Assembly (NCBI GenBank): GCA_003956705.1
Contig: QZCP01000712.1
Coordinates: 1-64,000 of the forward strand
Length of the DNA: 64,000 nt
Direction: 5' to 3'
Origin: Brevipalpus yothersi
Lineage: Eukaryota > Arthropoda > Arachnida > Trombidiformes > Tenuipalpidae
Each line of letters opens with the position of its first letter. Positions within the stretch are counted from its first letter, which is position 1. The notes below the pieces were generated by a model. It was not told where the DNA came from and did no database searches. It saw only the letters and a program-made list of their open reading frames with translations. Positions 48,053-59,101 of the stretch are shown in pieces. Both the position numbers and the translations under genes were made by a program.

Positions 48053-49043
48053 ATGACGATCATAATTCGGCCGATGGTTGAAGCCATCAAAAAAACAATC
48101 GAAAAGGTACCATTGATTCGTGGCTCAAAGCAAAGAGAGGCTGAAGATGCGGAAGCAAATACTTATGGGGACAAGCCACCTCTTTTGGCTCCAAGTAAGG
48201 GAGATGATCGATCTCGTAAAGTTTCCTCTTTGACCACATTCTGCGTCTTCTTAACGGCCATTTTTGTCTCTGCAACTGGCATCATCGGTGGTGTATATCT
48301 TTATCGACAAGTCCATCAACATCGTCTGAGGCATTTTCGTCAATGGTGCAGTGTGCCCTATCCTGGACCACTTCTGGCCATTGACTCATTTCCGGATCGA
48401 GCCATGTTGGACTCTAAAACTCTGCGGTTAACATCTATCGATAAAAATCTAGAAGAGATGAATGAGAAAGTCGCTAAGCCGATATTTGAAAAATTCTTCG
48501 ATGAAGAATTCGATTTTGATCCGGAATCTCCGTTCGTCGAGACCATTCAGGTGCCCGATTTCTCTGATGGAAGGAGAGGCAGGTATGTCCACGACTTTGT
48601 GGTCAACAAAACTGGCATAGTCGACCTGGAAGAGGATAGATGTTTCGTGTTGCCCCTCAACAGGAGTATGATTTATCCGCCTCATTCTTCAATTGATCTC
48701 ATCATTAAGCTCAAATCTGGCTTCTATGATGTGGACACAGAAATAGTTAGAGAATCATACCGTGTTGTTACCCCACCGATTACAGATATCAAGCCACTTG
48801 GATATTATATTGCACGCGAATGTGAAAAGTTTCCCACTTATCAGTTGGAGAAAGTTACCTCACCAAGTAAGACAATGCACAATATCCGTTATCATTGATG
48901 CTTATGAACAATTCTTATTTTTTCCAGTTGTCAAAAGAGATACTCATATTGATGGTGTGAAATCTGTTTTCACCGAGTTTGCTGGAGCAAAAATAAGCCA
49001 AATTCACATCGTCAATCTGGCAAGCATTCCTGGTCGCAATTGA
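48053..49043 (+). CDS. ITM2: ITM2-family BRICHOS membrane protein
   Basis: ITM2 (BRI) proteins are type II membrane proteins with a BRICHOS domain, cut by furin-like proteases near the C-terminus. Exons 48053-48866 and 48928-49043 join in phase, for 309 residues. A cytosolic N-terminus of about 60 residues is followed by one membrane segment (LTTFCVFLTAIFVSATGIIG). Outside lie ETIQVPDFSDGRRGRYVHDF and the BRICHOS part (VDLEEDRCFVLPLNRSMIYP, IDLIIKLKSGFYDVDTEIVR, KPLGYYIARECEKFPTYQLE) with its two family cysteines. The last exon encodes a Lys-Arg cleavage-like site (IVKRDTHID) and a C-terminal peptide of about 34 residues without cysteine. Confidence 0.92.
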
Positions 49044-49535
49044 ATACCAAAGCATTTTGGACCATCGCTTCTTATGGCATTTTTCATACTTGGCTAAGTT
49101 CTTCCTTAATTTGTTCGTTCATAATCACGTTGTATAGCGAGCTTTTTTCTCTAACCATCTCTCATTTCACAATACCTAAAATACTTTTACTTCTACATGA
49201 GATCCTTTCATAATCATCATTATCATTTTGATTCATTTCGCTCGCCTCACGTTCACACTGCACTTTCGTGTCTGAGAATTCCCAGTGATGAAGCTTCACT
49301 CATTTTCTCAACTCATCTCTCTGTTAATGATCAAGTGCTGATATCACATCATGCAGTGAGGGTTTTCAGCTCAACAGGATGGAGAAATCAATTTATAATT
49401 TCAAGAGAGATGGTGGAGCCTTTCAGCTGATGATCTTCTCAGATAACGTGGGAAATCATCAGCTCTTATATGGCTTCTCTGAATCATGTTTTCCGTTGCC
49501 AATGAGACTTTGAGCAGCTTGCAATAAATACACTA

Positions 49536-49647
49536 GATAATTGCAGAATCATGGTCGTCGAACTTTGCTTGATGTGAATAGAGAGTTCTTAATTAATACA
49601 TCTTTGTTGATTGTGATGAACGAATTTTTTCATTCAAAATATTCAAT
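49536..49647. repeat. Direct repeat, copy A
   Basis: 112 bases starting gataattgcagaat and ending attcaaaatattcaat, closely matching copy B at 50150-50259 in the same orientation, with a few small substitutions and indels. Confidence 0.85.
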
Positions 49648-50149
49648 CGGAGTCCGGATTTCAAATGATATTGTTAGCTGAGGAGATAGTCTGTAATTGA
49701 TCCCTCATCTATTCTCATTAATTGCAATCGATTCAGCTTCTACCAAGTTAGAGAGTCTTGTTGCCCAATCTGAAGGCCTCAGCAAGAATGAGGTTTTTGA
49801 AAGGTTTTTCCATGATCTTAATTTAGTTTTATGATGATCAGACATTGACTGATTCATCAGATGAATAAGCACTTTAAATGTGTCACCCAAATCGAAAAGG
49901 TTGTTATCAATACGATGATTAAATCATCTTTTTTTATATTACATAGAATCAGATTTGTTTATGCATTGAATGTTACAATAATTTCAATTAATTTCAAAAC
50001 GGTCCTAAGTATTGATTGCCTCGACTTGCACCGGTCTCATAATGATTTAATGTCACAAGATTCATGAGCCGGAGAGGAATTAAAGAGATTAAATCGTGCA
50101 CAAAATAGCGATTTTGGCTTACACCATAGCACTGTTCCAGTTATGAATC

Positions 50150-50259
50150 GATAATTGCAGAATGGTCTTCGAACTTTGCTTGATATGAATAGGGAAATTC
50201 TTAGTTAATACATCTTTGTAGATTGGAATGAATGAACTTTTCCATTCAAAATATTCAAT
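50150..50259. repeat. Direct repeat, copy B
   Basis: 110 bases matching copy A at 49536-49647. It lies about 50 bases past the ARNT stop codon, so it probably falls in the ARNT 3' untranslated region. Confidence 0.85.
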
Positions 50260-50308
50260 AATAGGGCGATACAATTCATAAATTAATAATAAACTTTTTC
50301 GATGAATC

Positions 50309-52941
50309 TCATTCTGAGAAAGTATTGAACATTGATAAGTCTTCAAATGGAGTTGCCTCTGATTGACCAAGCATTTGAAGCATATCAGAGAGCTCTTGCT
50401 GAGGTGGATGTGTTGAAGTTGCACTGGGATTAGTATGATTTTGGGGATGATTCAGGTTGGATTGAGGAGGCTGAGGAACTGTTGATTGAGCTGAAGTCGC
50501 TGAAACAGAAGTTTCAGTAGCCGGGCCACCTTGCCATTGGCCCCACATTCCTAGGAAATCCATGAATGAATAGTGAGAGAATATGTAAATTTAGAGCGAT
50601 TCGTTAAAAGCAATAATCTTGGCAAGAAATCAGAAGTAGAGGAAAATAATTTACTAGCACACAGCGAAAAAAGATTTTCTAATTCCAAAATCGAATCTAA
50701 TTGAGTGATCAGTTTATGCATATTACCTCTTGAGCTGTGAGCTGAATTAAGTTGCGTGTAAGTGGGACCTGAAGGACTCCGAGACGGAGGACTGATTTGA
50801 TTATAGGCTTGACCATATCCATCCGTCTAGAGGAATGAAGCAAATTATTAGAAAAAGATTAGACAGAGAAAAACGATCTGGTTATCAAGTTGGGTCAAGA
50901 ACAATTTACCCTCTGAATAGGTCTTGGAGCCCAGACATTCATAGGAGGAGAAGGCGTATTCCGAGGATTGACAGCTTTATTCATTTGAGCATGATTTGAT
51001 GATGAACCTAGGGTCGATGATGGGCCAGCTGATTGTGCAGTAGCTGTTGGATAATTCATTGGGGTTGATGATTGTGTGGTTGTGTGCTCATAAGAAGAGT
51101 AGACTTGATTCGGAGTTGCTCTTCGATCACCCATGCCTTGGCTGTGAGGATGAGGTCTGGGTTGAGTCATTGCTGCAGAATAAACATCACCTGGTCGCTG
51201 TAGGCTATAGTCCAGTCCTTCTGGTTTTGTTGGTTGATTGGTTCCAATCAATAGCTGATTACTTCCCATGGTATGGGTTTGATAGTGAAGAGGCATGGTG
51301 TTGTCTGTAGTTGAAGTATGATGCTGTTCTGGAGCGATAACGTCATTTCTTTGATGATTGAGATTCCTTTGAAAATTTTCAAGACATTGTAATGAGTATA
51401 ATAAATAAATAATTTGCAAAAGCTCCAGGCACAGTAAAACGTGTAGAACGAGAACTCACTTCGATAAACTGTTGGTGCTCACTATGTACTCGACCTCCGT
51501 GGTATAAGGGTTTACGAATGCAAATATGCAAGTACGTATATAGATCCAATCACAATTTTTAGCACGAAATCGATACATAGCTGAGGTTGTCTGTCCTTTC
51601 AGTTTGACAGCTACCAAAAAACAGAGCAATTTTAGAGAATCAGTATAGAGTATAGAGTTGAAATTCCAAATTTGTAGGCTTACCTTGCTCAAGCGTTTGT
51701 TTCATATGCTCTTGATCTTCGGGATGAAAAAAGTCAAAACAGCTCTTTCCAAGAAGTTCCTGGGTTTGATAACCAAGTATCGATGGAACTCTTTGGTCCA
51801 CAAAAGTGAACTTTCCATCCATACTGTGGCGAGTAACAAATTCGTTCTGTGAATTTGTTCCCATCAGATCACTGGCATCTGGAGAGCTGGTAACTTGGAG
51901 GCGTCCTATGGCTACTAAGCAAGAATGAGCTACATGATGGCCATCATCAGTTTCCAAATTTCTATCAACACCAGGTGTAGGCCAATTTTTTATATATCCC
52001 GTACAATGAACAACAGCATATGCATTACCATCTTGTGATGGACCCAGACTGTTGCGTTGCCTATAGCGATGAACATGACCGGGAGACATTGCCTCAGGTG
52101 CAATATTTCCTATTTTCATGCGACATATGAAACCACGTCTGGAGCCCATGGCCATCCGTTGGATAGCCTGACTGCCATCTTTTTTCACTGTACCAGCTAT
52201 AAAAATGGATGAAAATATGAAATCAATATACTTTATGCATGCATACTCAAGGTCATATGCTAATATTTTCCTTCATGAATTCCCTATAAATAGATTCATC
52301 AATGGATAGAAAATAAAAATATCCTCACTCTTTAAATCCAGTACGCGAGCAGAATTAGAAGATTCTGAGACAGATAACTGCTCCTGAACCTTCTCACGAT
52401 CTTCCGGATGAACTAGATCGTAAATACAGGTATTATAAAAGTCTGTCTGTGACTGGTTAAGAACGGGAGTCACCGAGTCTGACACGTATATTATTCGACC
52501 ATTATCACATGATACAACAAACAAAAAACCATCAGCGGCCTGTTGAAAAAAAAACCATCAAAGATTTTAAGATGTGATATGATATGTTTGCTTTCGGAAG
52601 GACCAATCGAATACTCTCAAGAATGTACAAACAGATTGATAAAAACACGGAACAAAACGTACCTCCAAAATGAGATGTTTCAATTCTTGATCAGTGAGAA
52701 ATGAAGGTTTATACGTTCCATCACTACTTGTATTGCCTGAACCTCTCAAGGTTTTCATGTGAGCAACAGCCATTCGTAGTATGGTCAATTTATCTGGTTT
52801 TCGAGCTAAAGCACTGCATGCTGGCACCATATCAGATAATTCTGTAATATATGCAGTCATCTTATTACGACGTCTTCGCTCGATTTCACTATGATTCTCT
52901 CGAGCAAAGCGTTCTTTATCCGGAACTTGTTCACTTTCCAT
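50309..52941 (-). CDS. ARNT: ARNT/Tango bHLH-PAS transcription factor
   Basis: ARNT (HIF-1 beta; Tango in flies) is the shared partner of bHLH-PAS factors such as HIF-alpha, AHR, Sim and Trachealess. Seven exons join in phase: 52941-52663, 52539-52329, 52196-51684, 51610-51460, 51366-50910, 50826-50727 and 50550-50309, giving 557 residues. The bHLH begins almost at once (KERFARENHSEIERRRRNKM, then ITELSDMVPACSALARKPDK). PAS-A has GRIIYVSDSVTPVLNQSQTD, and the conserved FICRM and VVHCTGYIKNWP follow. PAS-B has FTFVDQRVPSILGYQTQELL and ends EVEYIVSTNS. A glutamine/proline-rich tail follows, with the ARNT activation motif WGQWQGG and the ending ELSDMLQMLGQ...FNTFSE. The N-terminus before the bHLH is very short, so an upstream exon or alternative start remains possible. 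Confidence 0.96.
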
Positions 52942-54052
52942 GATGATATGATATGATACTTTTTCCGATGATATGATAATGCAATATGTATGAGAGTGAA
53001 ATTTTTCTTTCCCAATCTAGTATGGGAATGATGATGATTGTGAAATAGAATGATATGGTTTGCAGTATGACAATCCAATGTATTAATGATAAACTTTGCA
53101 GCAGAAAGATCGGACACACCAGACACTCTCCAAAAGATTTTCCAGTGGATTTTTCACAGAGACGGCTAGCAATTAACCATCATCCAACCCAACTCCATAC
53201 ACTTTGTCCACATAATGGTGTAATTTAATTTGCAATACAATCACAAAATCATGATTAACTTTCTATCCTAATCTGATATTCTCTACATTGATATGATTTT
53301 TTTTGATTCTCACAATTCATTGAATTTCATTCAATATCTTGGCTAGACTCATGAATTCATTGAATTCAATAATACAGCAAGTCATCAGCGCCGCCAGCAG
53401 CAATAATCGAAAGCTTTTCGCAAGTGAAAAACTTTTATACAGCTTTTATACATAGCTGTAGCTCACAAGCTTGTCAGAGCTGAATAAATTTTAATTATTC
53501 CAAATTCTGGCCAAAGTATTCTCGATAAATCTATTCCCATCTTCAATTTCTGGTCATTTCTTTCTTTACTCTCGCTTTCTAATCTTCACACATTGCAAGA
53601 TAATTTAGATCTAGATGTACTCGAATCAATCCTCCTGGATCATTTGGATCGATTTTTTCCTTGAAGATTCTCATCTGATACCCTGAACGATGGCTTGTGA
53701 TGAGATACGATTAAATTAGAAGTGGAGGAAGGAGTCAGTTATTGGTAATGATAGAAAGTTATTCACTTCAGCATGATGATTTAACTTCACTACTGGAATT
53801 ATCATGTTGAGTATGGGAATGCTTTTGTCCCATCTTCGAATGGCCTCTTGTCAAATTCGATATAATTTGGTATCGAGGAAAGTTCATTTTAGTAAATGAA
53901 GTTTTGCTAAGGAGTATATTGGAATTATTCAAGAGATTTTGTGGTATTCTGAGTAGAACAAGGTTGGCTCTTCAACCTTTCAGCAATTGAAAATCAGACA
54001 AGTTTGAAAAATGGCACACAAGTTTTAAGAGCGAACAAAGTTATACAAGTTA
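52942..54052. other. Spacer between EXT1 stop and ARNT start
   Basis: 1.1 kb of AT-rich DNA, with a short 'tcatatgata' repetition just upstream of ARNT (52940-52985). No gene seen. Confidence 0.45.
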
Positions 54053-56900
54053 TCAGTGAAGTTGCTCTATTCGAAGATATTTCTTACGAAAAGTGGAAAT
54101 ATGGTCTTTGAAAAGGACAGGATCTAGTCTGACTTGACTTTTGACCAGAGGAATATAAGAAAAAGATTGATTATACAAGTAAGTGAAGCACTCTTGTCGG
54201 ATATTGAAAGTATCGAATCGTGTGTTCACATAATATGGTGATGAATCGATGAGATAGTTGATTGAGCTACTGTTGGTTGTTTTCTTCCGTTGAGTAACTT
54301 TTATGGGGCTTTCACGAATAATATGGGAGACTAGAAAGTTAAAAGTGAGATCTATACACGCTTCATCGTCTAATATAGAATTCAAACCAGCTTCTTTCCA
54401 TCGATGACCATTGGTACGATCAATCGAGCTCTTTGAGAGTTTCCCACCCTGATTATTTTCGCTCTTGGTAAGTAGATTGCGTTCATAGTTTCGGTGATGG
54501 ATTTTGATAAATTCCATGTATAGATAAGAGTAGTAACTAAAAGAGAGGATGAGATACCGATCAGTGAGATTCTTAAAATTGAATAAACTTTTTCAAGCTT
54601 TCATCTTACCGATGATAAAAAACACAATCTAGTAACACAATCGAGAAATAATTGGACCATTTTGAAGAATAGAACCATCTTCCACGATTATCATCATAGT
54701 AATAGTCTCGTGGCGTGAATCCAACCATTCGATGGGGAAAAGATCTCCATACAAGAAATGCAAAATCAATCTGAAAGGATTGTAAATTGATTACTAACGA
54801 AACATCTATCAACTATGTTCTTACTTCTTCTGGGGCGATTGTACTACAAGGGTTGATGTTTAAGACGGCATCGGTATCTATCTCTTCATAAAGATATAGC
54901 TTGGCATGGATTGTCTGAGAATAATGAGAAAGTTAATTGTAAGTACAAGTTTCATCAAATAATCCATACGAGTAAAACTAAATCGAGTATCTCAATCAGT
55001 TGCTCACCTTTGAACTTGGAGGAATAACCTCTATTATGCGTCGAGCTCCTCGAGGAGTGAGAAAGGGCTTAAAAATTGCTTGAGGTGGGAAAAAATCATC
55101 TGACAAAGCCCAAATTAAGATAATCTACGGAAAAAACGTGATGATTCATGTAATGAGTTGATAATCGAATGAATTTTTATCAAAAATACTCACTTTTCCT
55201 AAATATTGAGACTTATTCAACGCACGAATTAGTTTCAAAATAGAATCAGAGCAGGAAGGTTTATCTACAAATATCACAGCAGTGAAGCTCCCAGAAACTT
55301 CAAGTTTATGATGATTCCTCGAGAAATTATTGGAATTAGGAACCATATTCTGATAGCTGGGAAATTTTTTCAGGTCAACACTGTAACTAGGATTGAACCA
55401 AATTGCGCCAACAAAAGGATTGAAACTCGGATTGACTAAATTTCGCTGGAAAGAGCTAATGGCTAGATGCGAATGGATTCTTTCTCGCAGAATTTTGAGT
55501 GTGGTGTGAACAATTCGTTCGACAGAGGAGAAATAAGTTTCATAGATAGCCAAACTCTGAGATCTCAAGCGTGTTATAGTCCTCCAATCATAAGATCGGA
55601 GAATCTCAGGCAGTTGAAGTAGACTACGTTCATCTCCATCCACAACTGCTGAGGTCCAATCAATGATATCATCAAAAGGTTTCACCCAATCATTTGAAAG
55701 TACAACAGGAATACATCCAAGAGAAAGCGCTTCAAGGAATCGAAAGGAGCCCAAGCGACGACCTCTCGGTATCAGACAAAAAGTGGAATTGGACATCAGG
55801 GTTTGATAGTTATATTTGTCATACTCATGATTGTCTCTAAAGCAACGCTCATCTTTGGTATCTTTCCACTTTTTACCATGCTTGCAAGTTGTATAAATGA
55901 GAATATCACGATCATTATGTAGATGATGTAACATGTTACGAGTTTCACTTCCAATGCCATGAGTATAACGTTTACCTTTGAAAACCATAAGATTTTTCTG
56001 TTCAGGAGCCAGAACACCATCAGCTCTCTTAAATTCCACGAAAGAATTCGCCTGATATTCAGCTTCACCATCATTGAGAATGAATTGTTTTCCATATTCA
56101 GGATGATTCTTCGAAAATAAAGGTAATGATATGTCAAAGCCAGGACGAAAATGTTGATAGCTCAAGCTTGCTTTCACCAGTATTGCGTAACCAGGATTAA
56201 ATCCTGTGAAATCAAGTTCTCTGTAGTCAGGCCAGGTACCTGAGTACAAATTAAACAAGATATGATTGCGACCATTATCAATGAGTTGAGTAGAGGGGGA
56301 ATTTTTCTGAAAATCTGGACTCAGGGGATCACGATCAAGGTAGTCGTAGCTTGATATGAATAAACATGCTTTGGAAGCATCAGGTTCATAATATGGAGAA
56401 TTTTGTATGATTCTTAGAATTTTCATGTATGAAGGAGAAATGGATAAAACTTTTGAAGGCTCAGGATAGATATGTATACTGATTGTCTGGTCAGGTTGAC
56501 ATCGATGAATATCAAAACAATTCGATAGGCGACAATGAGAGGGGATCTCAGACTTGTCATATAGATATGAAGAACTTTCTCTCTTTCGGACCTCTGACCA
56601 ACTCTTTTCATCATCCAGATAACTTTTTCGACGATTGGCATGGTGTTTTGGTTCATTGTCGCTTGGATGGCTCAATGTATCGCTTATTTTGTGTTCTGGC
56701 TCGATAACTTGTGGATCCTTCAGAAGACTCAACAGAGGTTTATTAAAAAGAACGACCATACCATAAAAAATTACTGATAGTGTAAGTAGAATTATTACAA
56801 GATTTCTTCTCCTAGAGAATCTCGACAGATGTATTAACATTGCAGCTTTTGCATTAAAAACCACCTCCGATGGATGGTTTTCTGACTGGAAATCATGCAA
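54053..56900 (-). CDS. EXT1: Exostosin-1 heparan sulfate co-polymerase
   Basis: EXT1 (tout-velu) works with EXT2 in the Golgi to extend heparan sulfate chains. Exons 56900-55194, 55124-55008, 54914-54825, 54770-54610 and 54536-54053 join in phase, for 852 residues (human 746). A type II anchor (NLVIILLTLSVIFYGMVVLF) precedes the GT47 domain: RNHILFNLYSGTWPDY, STFCLIPRGRRLGSFRFLEA, LSLGCIPVVLSNDWVKPFDD. The GT64 domain has IDFAFLVWRSFPHRMVGFTP, SKWSNYFSIVLLDCVFYHRY, NFLVSHIIRESPIKVTQRKK and the EXT1-like end VRLDPVLFKDHISTFRKKYL. The metal-binding DxD expected before IDFAF is replaced by Asn-Pro-Cys (about residues 629-631). A second ATG at codon 21 (MLIHLSRF) gives a start more like known EXT1. 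Long serine/lysine inserts explain the extra length. Confidence 0.94.
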
Positions 56901-57914
56901 TCAGCATGATAAGCGTCGCTGATCTCATTAGATGAACAGAACATTGATTTTCAAAATTAAAATATATGGCAGAAAGAGGTTGACAGTGTAGATAGTTTGC
57001 ATGTGATCATGAAACTTTCATCACTCTTTCGTGAGATCAGTAGAGAGAAACTTGGAGACTGATTCAGCAAATGAACACCTTACTTGAATCCGTTGGTTGT
57101 TAGATTCCAGTCATACAATCAGCTGTACATCTCGGATAGATCAATCAAACTGCTGAATTGATAAAAACAAATTAAATCGAAGAGAATACTGTCAACAGAT
57201 ACCGATGTATGATTCCGATGATCATCAAATTGTCGTAAACAAAGATTGCATCTTGAGGTGAGCACGCTGTGGACACAGCTGAACACTGATACACATTTTG
57301 TTTGTTGTGTTGTTTAGATTCTTAATGACCATTCTTTGGCTTGATTAGTGTTGATTGAGAAGAAATGCTGAACAATAGTCGAAAAAATAATCGATGGAAT
57401 AAAAAACTGAACATTTGTGATTTTGAAATGAATTCACTTTAATTTGTGTGTGGGTTATGGTGGCGCCTTCAAGATACAATCTGGAAGACAGAACCGATAT
57501 ACTAGGCAAGTGATCAAACTTACGAAGTTTCAATATCTGACATGAGCAGATACCATGTTCTGGTTGAACTTATCTGTTCTTGGATTCCTTCATATCTATG
57601 AGCTTCCGCTTTTGTGATAGTGATTGGATTCCTCTGATTGAAATTGAATTATTAGATAACGATGCTGTAAAAAGCTCGTCAGGTACACAAAACTTGGAAT
57701 GAGAATGATTTCAATTTTTGGGGAAATAAATTGTGCCGAGATGAACTTTTGCTATGACTTTTTCAACTTTTTTTCCATTGATTTGGATTTAAATTTTCTC
57801 TTTTCTTAAAATTTTAATCTATCACTTAAGACGATCATCTGCTAATGAAATTTTGAATTCATAAGTAATTGATGCACGTGAATTTTTCAAATCTCTTCAT
57901 TTAATTCATAAGCC
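56901..57914. other. Intergenic, nothing recognised
   Basis: AT-rich region upstream of EXT1 and up to the FAS relic. No coding signal that I trust. Confidence 0.45.
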
Positions 57915-59101
57915 ATGAGCAAAAGGAAAGATTTCGGCCCATTTTGGGTTGATAGGTGCTTCATTATGGTCTCAAGTACACTCCGATTGATCTGGGATGG
58001 CTGGACAATGATCGATCATTTCGTGGAGTTATGCTTGATTCATTTTTCCATCCAGCTCAAAACGAAATGGCAACGATCACTGCTGAGAAGAAGTGATTGG
58101 AAAAGCTTCTCTATGAGCTGATCAAGAATAGCGCTAGCAAACATCTACCTACTACAGTTTTCGAGGGGAATAGAGTAGAAAATGCATTTCGTTCCATGGC
58201 TTCTGGTAAGCGTATTAGCAAAGTTGTCATCAAAGTTCGGGATCCTAGGCACATCGAAAAGCCGTTGTCCTCTCCTGCTTTAAATATGGTCAAATTTGAT
58301 TATCACAAGGTCCCCATCATTATCGGTGAATTTGAAGGCTTGGGTTTTGAAATTATTCTATGGATTGGGTTCAATGGAGCCAAAAATATAGTGATTAACT
58401 CACGCAGTGGTCCTAAAACTTTATATTATCAATACTGTCTCGATCGGCTTGCTGAAAATGATGTCGATTTAGTGATTTCTTTTGATTGGATATTCATATG
58501 TTGGTGCTCTAGCTCGAGAAATAGTAAAACAACTTGAAGAGCGAATATCAGGTCCAAAAATCTCTTAATTGGTTCTTCTCGATTCTGATCCTACTTCGAT
58601 CAAGAAATCAATACCTGAAAATTTTTAAATACAATTTATTTTTATCAGACTCGGATGATGTTCGAGAGAGAATTCATCAAAGCTATTATGAAACCTTTCA
58701 AAATCGAAAATTCTCAATTTGATGAGGAAACTAAGAACGCAACTTCAAGAATAGAGCGTTTTGATGTGGTTAAGAGGTATTTGATTATGAATGGAGCAAA
58801 GCCAACCCAAGCAGATAGATTGACAAAAATCAGTGAATTGTTGCATCATAAGTTCCGTTTGATTCTAAACTATCATCCACGAGAGCCTAACAATTGTAAA
58901 ATTTTTTATCTGAGGATTATTCTATCTCGATTGAATTTATTCTCCTTGTAAAGAGCTTACATCATTATCACCTCCATAAACCATTATCATTTTTTTGCTA
59001 ATTTTTCCAGATTGGTGGACAATTTTTTTTTCGATGAAAACCATACTGATTTCATCACTGAAAATCTTGACCAAATCACACGTAAAGTTAACGAATTTTA
59101 G
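57915..59101 (+). pseudogene. Decayed 3' fragment of a type I fatty acid synthase
   Basis: Three pieces of animal fatty acid synthase are recognisable in order. First, the end of the enoyl reductase: FRGVMLDSFFHPAQNEMAT, then after an in-frame stop near 58100, KHLPTTVFEGNRVENAFRSM and ASGKRISKVVIKVRDP. Second, the start of the ketoreductase: VPIIIGEFEGLGFEIILWIG, NGAKNIVINSRSGPKT, where the glycine-rich cofactor motif is damaged. Third, part of the thioesterase: RIERFDVVKRYLIMNGAKPT, LHHKFRLILNYHP, and an end NHTDFITENLDQITRKVNEF with a stop at 59099. The last piece follows a splice-acceptor-like sequence (tttttccag), so this is not a processed copy. Much of the ketoreductase, the whole acyl carrier domain and most of the thioesterase are missing. 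Frames change and stops interrupt, so it cannot make an enzyme. Confidence 0.8.

Larger units (their letters stand above)
49044..50308. other. Convergent 3' flanks of ITM2 and ARNT with a direct repeat
   Basis: About 1.3 kb of AT-rich DNA between two stop codons. It holds the two copies of a roughly 110-base direct repeat (listed separately). No gene recognised. Confidence 0.5.
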
